Source: Candidatus Bipolaricaulota bacterium (GTDB lineage: Bacteria; Bipolaricaulota; Bipolaricaulia; Bipolaricaulales; Bipolaricaulaceae). From it: a stretch of DNA of 9,975 bases. The translations under genes and the position numbers were made by a program. The notes under the pieces are model-generated. The model had not been told where the DNA came from. It worked only from the letters and a program-made list of their open reading frames with translations, and did not search any database. This document shows, in pieces, positions 6,415 through 9,975 of the stretch; the first letter of the stretch is position 1; each line of letters opens with the position of its first letter. The DNA lies in assembly GCA_027027485.1 (NCBI GenBank), contig JALVLL010000174.1, positions 1-9,975 of the forward strand, given 5' to 3'.

Positions 6415-6452
6415 CCGATGTCCACATCGGGGGTGATGCTTGGACACATCGG
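6415..6452. promoter_or_regulatory. Operator-like CACATCGG repeats in the divergent control region
   Basis: CACATCGG occurs at 6423-6430 and again at 6445-6452, with starts 22 bp apart, about two helical turns. The first copy is also the right half of an inverted repeat, CCGATG-TCCA-CATCGG (6415-6430). This sits between the sigma operon promoter candidate and the PKD lipoprotein promoter region. It could bind a dimeric regulator; no regulator is identified. Confidence 0.3.
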
Positions 6453-6477
6453 TGGCCCCCGGGGTAATTGGGCAAGC

Positions 6478-6506
6478 GGAACGGCCCCCTTAAAAAACCT
6501 GTGGAT
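6478..6506 (+). promoter_or_regulatory. Possible ECF-type promoter for the PKD lipoprotein genes
   Basis: GGAAC at 6478-6482 is followed 18 nt later by GTGGAT (6501-6506), with an A-rich stretch (6492-6497) between. It is weaker than the minus-strand candidate but has the same -35 core. A start near 6512 would give a leader of about 15 nt that holds the Shine-Dalgarno. If real, the sigma factor would control both directions. No good housekeeping -35/-10 pair is visible here. Confidence 0.22.
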
Positions 6507-6526
6507 TCCCTCAGAGGAGGTGCAAG

Positions 6527-7138
6527 ATGAGGAAGATACGCTGGTGGATCATCGGGGGGCTCCTTTCCACGACCTTGATAGGGCTTACCGCCTGTCAGTT
6601 CCTCGTGTCGCTGCCCCAGGCTTACATAATCGCCGATCCCACCTCAGGGCCAGCTCCCCTGGAGGTAACCTTCGATATCTCCGATTCCCGTGGCCAGGTC
6701 TACACCATCGACTTCGGCGATGGAAGCCCGGAGGTTTCCGGGGTGGACTTCACGGAACCTATCGAGCATGTGTACGGCGACCCTGGCACCTACACTGTGA
6801 CCCTCACCGTGGAGGACGCCCGGGGGAATACCGATCAGGCCAAGGTGACCATCGAGGTGGGGTTCCCGCCCCTGGAGGCGGTGCTCGTGGCCGATCCCAC
6901 GGAAGGCACGGCTCCATTAACCGTGACCTTCGACCTCTCGGGGACCATAGGGGAAGTGGCCGAGTTCACGTTGATAACCGGTGACGGCGGCGTCTATCAC
7001 GGTACAGGGGACGACATCGGTACCCCAATCGAGCACACCTACAACAATCCCGGCGAGTACGCCGCGATCCTCTTGGTGGAAGACATCTGGGGCCAGGAGA
7101 GCTTCGATAGCGAGATGATCGAGGTTTCCGCGCCTTAG
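6527..7138 (+). CDS. Lipoprotein with two PKD domains
   Basis: 203 aa. Residues 1-22 are a lipoprotein signal peptide (MRKIRWWIIGGLLSTTLIG) with lipobox L20-T21-A22-C23, so the mature protein starts at a lipidated Cys23. Residue +2 is Gln rather than Asp. The rest is two PKD beta-sandwich repeats: about 31-111 (ADPTSGPAPLEVTFD, then IDFGDG, then YGDPGTYTVTLTVEDARG) and about 116-201 (ADPTEGTAPLTVTFDLSG, then YNNPGEYAAILLVED). The second copy has a weakened FGDG motif, reading TGDGG. An AGAGGAGG sits at good spacing before the ATG. Its second PKD repeat shares near-identical DNA with the last repeat of the next gene, indicating duplication. It is divergent from the ECF operon and just upstream of a second PKD lipoprotein. 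PKD modules usually mediate binding or spacing at the cell surface; the ligand is unknown. Confidence 0.92.
   Translation: MRKIRWWIIGGLLSTTLIGLTACQFLVSLPQAYIIADPTSGPAPLEVTFDISDSRGQVYTIDFGDGSPEVSGVDFTEPIEHVYGDPGTYTVTLTVEDARGNTDQAKVTIEVGFPPLEAVLVADPTEGTAPLTVTFDLSGTIGEVAEFTLITGDGGVYHGTGDDIGTPIEHTYNNPGEYAAILLVEDIWGQESFDSEMIEVSAP
6862..6907 (+). repeat. PKD-repeat DNA duplication, copy 1
   Basis: This 46-bp stretch matches 7802-7847 at 44 of 46 positions. It encodes FPPLEAVLVADPTEG in both genes. The two differences are both silent third-position changes. Confidence 0.9.
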
Positions 7139-7150
7139 TCGTGAGGGGAA

Positions 7151-7177
7151 CGGGGCATCGTGATAGACGGTGCCCCG
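7151..7177 (+). other. Strong mRNA stem-loop between the two PKD lipoprotein genes
   Basis: The arms 7151-7161 and 7167-7177 pair over 11 bp (CGGGGCATCGT with ACGGTGCCCCG, one T-G wobble) around a 5-nt loop. No T tract follows, so it is not a standard intrinsic terminator. It lies 12 nt after the first gene's stop and 5 nt before the GGAGG of the next gene. It may protect the upstream message from 3' decay, attenuate transcription or tune translation of the second lipoprotein. Confidence 0.55.
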
Positions 7178-7182
7178 CCCGT

Positions 7183-7187
7183 GGAGG
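7183..7187 (+). promoter_or_regulatory. Shine-Dalgarno GGAGG that sets the start of the three-PKD lipoprotein
   Basis: GGAGG ends 9 nt before a TTG at 7197. A GTG at 7170 opens the same frame earlier, but it lies inside the 7151-7177 hairpin, has no Shine-Dalgarno and would add an Arg/Trp-rich leader before the signal peptide. TTG 7197 is the better start. Confidence 0.6.
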
Positions 7188-7196
7188 TGGGACTCC

Positions 7197-8066
7197 TTGG
7201 GGATCAAAAGGAGGCAGATCGCCGCACTGGCGGGATTGGTCGCGCTGACACTGAGTCTGAGCGCCTGTCCGGGGCCCGAGTCACTTAAGGCGGTGTTGAT
7301 AGCCAACGTTCTCCAGGGCGAGGCCCCGCTCACGGTGACCTTCCACCTATCGAAATCGATTGGGCCGATAACCGGGTTCTTACTGGAATTTGGCGATGGC
7401 GAAACCTATGTCGGAGAGGACACCACGATCCCGGTGCGCCACACCTACACGAATCCGGGCACCTATACCGCCACCCTCACCGTCTGGACCGCTAACGGCA
7501 GGGAGAGCACCGATTCGTTGGACATAACCGTCACCCCCCCGATCATCAGGGCGGTCCTCAACGCCTCGCCGCAATACGGGTATGTGCCCCTCGAAGTGGA
7601 GTTCGATGCCTCAGAATCGGTGGGGAACATCGTGGAATTCACTTTGGATTTCGGCGATGGGGACTCGGTAACCAAGGGAGGGGATGAACTGCTGACACCC
7701 ATCGTCCATACCTACGGTGATCCCGGTACCTACACCGCTACACTTACCGTGCGCGACCAAAGCGGGAACGCGGACACCCAAAGCGTCACGATCCACACCG
7801 AGTTCCCGCCCCTGGAGGCGGTACTTGTGGCCGATCCCACGGAAGGCGATGCGCCCCTGAATGTCCTCTTCGACCTCTCGGGCTCCGCCGGGGAGATCAT
7901 CCGCTTCGTCCTGAGTTTCGGCGATGGCCAAGTAATAACGGGTTCGGACGTTCAGGCGACCGTCACCCACACCTACTCCCAGCCCGGTACCTACCACGCG
8001 TCCCTCACCGTGGTCGATTCCTACGGCCAAAGCGATACCGCCTCGTTACGAATCGAGGCACGATGA
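7197..8066 (+). CDS. Lipoprotein with three PKD domains
   Basis: 289 aa from TTG 7197 (298 aa if the GTG at 7170 is used). Residues 1-23 are a lipoprotein signal peptide, MGIKRRQIAALAGLVALTLS followed by lipobox L21-S22-A23-C24, with Pro at +2. Three PKD repeats follow at about 30-112, 117-200 and 205-287. Each carries an FGDG turn (LEFGDGE, LDFGDGD, LSFGDGQ), a PGTY motif and a TVxD-type last strand. The third repeat is nearly identical at DNA level over 46 bp to the second repeat of the upstream lipoprotein. No other domain is present, so the protein looks like a chain of beta-sandwiches tethered to a membrane. It probably shares a transcript with the two-PKD lipoprotein. Its last 62 nt overlap the convergent lnt gene on the other strand, and no terminator is seen after it. 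The ligand is unknown. Confidence 0.9.
   Translation: MGIKRRQIAALAGLVALTLSLSACPGPESLKAVLIANVLQGEAPLTVTFHLSKSIGPITGFLLEFGDGETYVGEDTTIPVRHTYTNPGTYTATLTVWTANGRESTDSLDITVTPPIIRAVLNASPQYGYVPLEVEFDASESVGNIVEFTLDFGDGDSVTKGGDELLTPIVHTYGDPGTYTATLTVRDQSGNADTQSVTIHTEFPPLEAVLVADPTEGDAPLNVLFDLSGSAGEIIRFVLSFGDGQVITGSDVQATVTHTYSQPGTYHASLTVVDSYGQSDTASLRIEAR
7802..7847 (+). repeat. PKD-repeat DNA duplication, copy 2
   Basis: Partner of 6862-6907 with 44 of 46 identical bases. It lies at the start of the third PKD repeat. The similarity fades downstream, where codons for the FDLSG strand partly match again. Confidence 0.9.
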
Positions 8067-9471
8067 CAAAAGATGTCGAAAGCCCGATGGCTACCCAGTC
8101 GCCCAAACGGGAATAGGGGGTTGTGGAGGAGCTGAGCGGGACCTGGAGGTGAAGGGTCCCGCTTTTCATCTGGGGAAGGGTCCCCAGGATCTTCCCCCTC
8201 TGATCGAATCCCCCGGTGATCCCGGTGACGGCCGCCTGCAGGAAGGCACGCCCGTTCTCAGCAGCCCTCAGCGCCCCGCAGGCGAAGTGTTCCCAGAGGA
8301 TCCTGGAGCCCCCGAACCAGGAGTCGTTGGTGAGGGCGATGAGAAGCCGGGCCCCGCGGGAAACCAACTCCCGCGAGAGATCGGAAAACATGGTCTCCGA
8401 GCAAATCAAGACGCCGAGATCTCCATGGGGGAAACACCCCCCGCCCGGGGATATATCCCGAGGGAGGTAGCGGGAAAGCACCTCCGCCAAACCGAGCTTC
8501 TCCCAAAGCCACCTCAAGGGGATGTACTCCCCGAAGGGAAGTAGCCTCGTCTTGCGGTGTATCACCTCGACCTCGCCCGCTGGCTTCACCAGGAAGGCAG
8601 TGTTGTACACATTTTTCCCTTGTCTTTCCCACGAGCCGATGAGTATGGGTGAGCCCAACCTCGCGGCCTCCTCTTTGAGGAAATCGAGGAACCTTTGGTC
8701 CTCCAGGAGGAAGCCGGGGAGGGAGCCTTCCGGGAAGACCACGAGATCGGCACCCCGCGGGGCCTCAGCGAGAAGCCCCTTGTAGCGGCGCAGATACCCC
8801 TCGATGGAAAGCCCCCAGCGCTGGGAGACCGTGATCCCGGGCTGGACCAGGAAGAGCTCCATTCCGTCCTCGGAGTCAGTTCCGACCCCAAGGGAAAGGG
8901 AAACGAGAACCGTGGGGCCGAGGAGCGCCGCCGTGAGCCAGCGCACGGACCGCTTAACGAAGAGATAAGCAAGGGAAGCGTTGGTGAGGGCGACGACCAG
9001 GGAGAGGAACCACGGCCCGAGATATGCCGCAGCCCCCAGAAAGGGCGTCCCCACCAATGCCAGGGGGACGATCCCCAGGGATACCCCCCAGGGGCCGCTG
9101 GAGCGGGCGAACTCCACCAGCGCCCAAAGCCCCGCCAAACGGAAGGGGCTACCAGAGGGGGACGCGGCGAATACCGCTCCCCAAAAGGCACCGAGGATTC
9201 CAAGCGCCAGGAAAGCCCCGGCCGCCCCCCAGGGGCCGACCACATACCGCAGCCCGAATACCCCGGTGAACTCGAGGAGGAAGAAGAGGGACCCGAAAAT
9301 CCCTCCCAAAAGGATCCTCCTGCCGAAGCGCGGTTCTAGGCCCAGGACGACGAAGAAGGGGATCAAGGCGAACCAGACGAGGAATCCGAAGCCCGGGAAG
9401 AAGGACGCCCAGAGGAGGAACGCGCTCACTATGGCTCCTAAAAGCTTTAGGGAGAACACGTTCGCCGGCAT
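8005..9471 (-). CDS. lnt: Apolipoprotein N-acyltransferase
   Basis: Membrane enzyme of the third lipoprotein maturation step: it N-acylates the diacylglyceryl cysteine at the periplasmic face, using phospholipid. The product is 488 aa from ATG 9471, a normal length. Residues 1-195 hold several TM helices. Residues 203-450 form the nitrilase-like domain with the Glu-Lys-Cys triad: Glu248 in VVFPEGS, Lys307 in HRKTRLLPFGEYIP, and Cys357 in LICSETMF. ALTNDSWFG (379-387) and AENGRAFLQAAVTGI (404-418) are also family motifs. The final TM (GDWVAIGLSTSFVIV) is followed by a basic tail, which is the part read through the end of the PKD lipoprotein gene. An upstream in-frame ATG at 9492 exists, but AGGA with 6-nt spacing supports 9471. 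The gene is divergent from lgt, 15 bp away. Full Lnt activity implies a diderm or at least N-acylating organism. Confidence 0.95.
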   Translation of the reverse strand: MPANVFSLKLLGAIVSAFLLWASFFPGFGFLVWFALIPFFVVLGLEPRFGRRILLGGIFGSLFFLLEFTGVFGLRYVVGPWGAAGAFLALGILGAFWGAVFAASPSGSPFRLAGLWALVEFARSSGPWGVSLGIVPLALVGTPFLGAAAYLGPWFLSLVVALTNASLAYLFVKRSVRWLTAALLGPTVLVSLSLGVGTDSEDGMELFLVQPGITVSQRWGLSIEGYLRRYKGLLAEAPRGADLVVFPEGSLPGFLLEDQRFLDFLKEEAARLGSPILIGSWERQGKNVYNTAFLVKPAGEVEVIHRKTRLLPFGEYIPLRWLWEKLGLAEVLSRYLPRDISPGGGCFPHGDLGVLICSETMFSDLSRELVSRGARLLIALTNDSWFGGSRILWEHFACGALRAAENGRAFLQAAVTGITGGFDQRGKILGTLPQMKSGTLHLQVPLSSSTTPYSRLGDWVAIGLSTSFVIVPRFVTRRYRFGRRNRPR

Positions 9472-9486
9472 TATAATCCTGCGATC
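9472..9486. promoter_or_regulatory. 15-bp lnt/lgt divergent gap with TATAAT and palindromic ATGCAT start
   Basis: A consensus -10, TATAAT, is at 9472-9477 on the plus strand within the palindrome ATTATAAT (9470-9477). It ends 9 nt before the lgt ATG, so transcription would begin about 2-4 nt before that ATG and give a nearly leaderless message. No Shine-Dalgarno precedes lgt, which agrees. No good -35 is visible upstream. The lgt start lies in ATGCAT (9487-9492), which also offers a minus-strand ATG for lnt. Confidence 0.4.
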
Positions 9487-9975
9487 ATGCATCCGATCTT
9501 CATCAAAATCGGGCCGCTTGAGATCCGTTACTACGGCCTCATGTACCTTATCGCCTTCGTGGTGGGGTTCTTCCTCGTGCGGGCGGAGGTGCGCCGTCGG
9601 GGCTTAGGGCTTTCCACCGAGGATCTTCTGGACATCTTCCTCGTGACGATCCCCTTGGGCCTTTTAGGGGCCCGGATCTATTACGTCCTCTTCCGCCTCG
9701 ATTTCTTCCTCGGGCACCCGGCGGAGATCCCCGCCATCTGGCATGGGGGCTTGGCGATACACGGGGGCCTCATCGGCGGGGCATTGGGCCTCTGGATCGG
9801 GGCCCGCTGGAAGCGGATCTCCACATGGGTATTGGCCGATTGTGTCGTGCCGGCGGTCATCCTGGGACAGGCCCTGGGCCGGATAGGGAACCTCATGAAT
9901 GGCGACGCCTACGGCCTCCCCACCTCCCTCCCCTGGGGGATCGTGTTCGCACCGACTTCCCCCGCGGGCCAGGCC
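9487..9975 (+). CDS. lgt: Prolipoprotein diacylglyceryl transferase, C-terminus beyond the right edge
   Basis: Membrane enzyme of the first lipoprotein maturation step: it transfers diacylglycerol from phosphatidylglycerol to the lipobox cysteine. 163 codons are visible. MHPIFIKIGPLEIRYYGLMY opens the protein, as in most Lgt. Then come TM segments at about 17-35, 48-68, 88-106 and 113-130, the WHGGLAIHGGLIGG motif (85-98, with His92 at the conserved site) and the Lgt signature GRIGNLMNGD (131-140, Arg132 and Asn135). The signature's usual final Glu is Asp140 here, a mild change also known in other lineages. The ATG has no Shine-Dalgarno and may be leaderless. Clustering with lnt and two lipoproteins is functionally coherent; lspA, the signal peptidase, is not in the window. 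Confidence 0.95.
   Translation, partial: MHPIFIKIGPLEIRYYGLMYLIAFVVGFFLVRAEVRRRGLGLSTEDLLDIFLVTIPLGLLGARIYYVLFRLDFFLGHPAEIPAIWHGGLAIHGGLIGGALGLWIGARWKRISTWVLADCVVPAVILGQALGRIGNLMNGDAYGLPTSLPWGIVFAPTSPAGQA

Noticed and set aside
6345..6449. N-terminal extension of the ECF sigma factor from ATG 6449
   Set aside because: The extra 35 residues do not resemble ECF N-termini and cover the likely promoter and operator region; the family start fits ATG 6344.
5766..6467. 233-aa plus-strand frame opposite the ECF sigma gene
   Set aside because: Antisense shadow with no family features; the sigma factor on the minus strand is unambiguous.
7151..7177. Hairpin as an intrinsic terminator after the first PKD lipoprotein gene
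   Set aside because: No T tract follows on either strand, and the next gene's Shine-Dalgarno begins 5 nt later.
8695..9339. 214-aa plus-strand frame opposite lnt
   Set aside because: Gly/Pro/Arg/Glu-rich antisense translation of the lnt membrane and nitrilase domains, with no recognisable motif.
9472..9492. Lnt start at ATG 9492
   Set aside because: It would overlap the lgt start codon and has no Shine-Dalgarno, whereas ATG 9471 has AGGA at 6 nt and begins closer to the first TM helix.

Overview
The window is GC-rich bacterial chromosome, with clear G/C preference at third codon positions and frequent AGG arginine codons. It encodes a diderm-type lipoprotein pathway (Lgt plus Lnt) and a peptidoglycan precursor enzyme (MraY), so the organism has a wall and probably an outer membrane. 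The mix of PKD, PEGA and DUF4384 envelope proteins with very compact gene spacing resembles candidate-phylum thermophile-like genomes such as Bipolaricaulota/Acetothermia. That placement is a guess from overall style, not something I can prove from this sequence. I see no tRNA, rRNA, CRISPR array, transposase or phage gene.

Layout. (1) Positions 1-2089, minus strand: an unrecognised 443-aa protein followed with a 13-nt overlap by mraY, which runs off the left edge. (2) 2117-2581, plus strand: a methylated-DNA-protein-cysteine methyltransferase (ogt), 27 bp from and divergent to the previous gene. (3) 2595-6344, minus strand: a tight four-gene operon made of an ECF sigma factor, a one-TM protein with an extracytoplasmic CBM48-like domain in the anti-sigma position, a small secreted protein of unknown family, and a large secreted DUF4384-PEGA-PKD-PKD protein. 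An intrinsic terminator ends it. Gene junctions are -11, -4 and about 0 nt. (4) 6345-6526: the divergent control region, holding ECF-type GGAAC promoter candidates and CACATCGG repeats. (5) 6527-8066, plus strand: two lipoproteins made almost entirely of PKD repeats (two and three copies). (6) 8005-9471, minus strand: lnt, whose 3' end overlaps the second PKD lipoprotein tail-to-tail by 62 bp. (7) 9487-9975, plus strand: lgt, truncated by the right edge, separated from lnt by only 15 bp.

How it may work together. The ECF operon and the PKD lipoproteins share a control region and are all envelope proteins. The flanking lgt and lnt encode the enzymes that acylate such lipoproteins. The most interesting unit is the sigma / CBM48 membrane protein / secreted protein / DUF4384-PEGA-PKD operon, which could be an envelope- or glycan-sensing regulatory system. 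Its role is inference from domains and order only. The second point of interest is the unknown gene co-transcribed with mraY.
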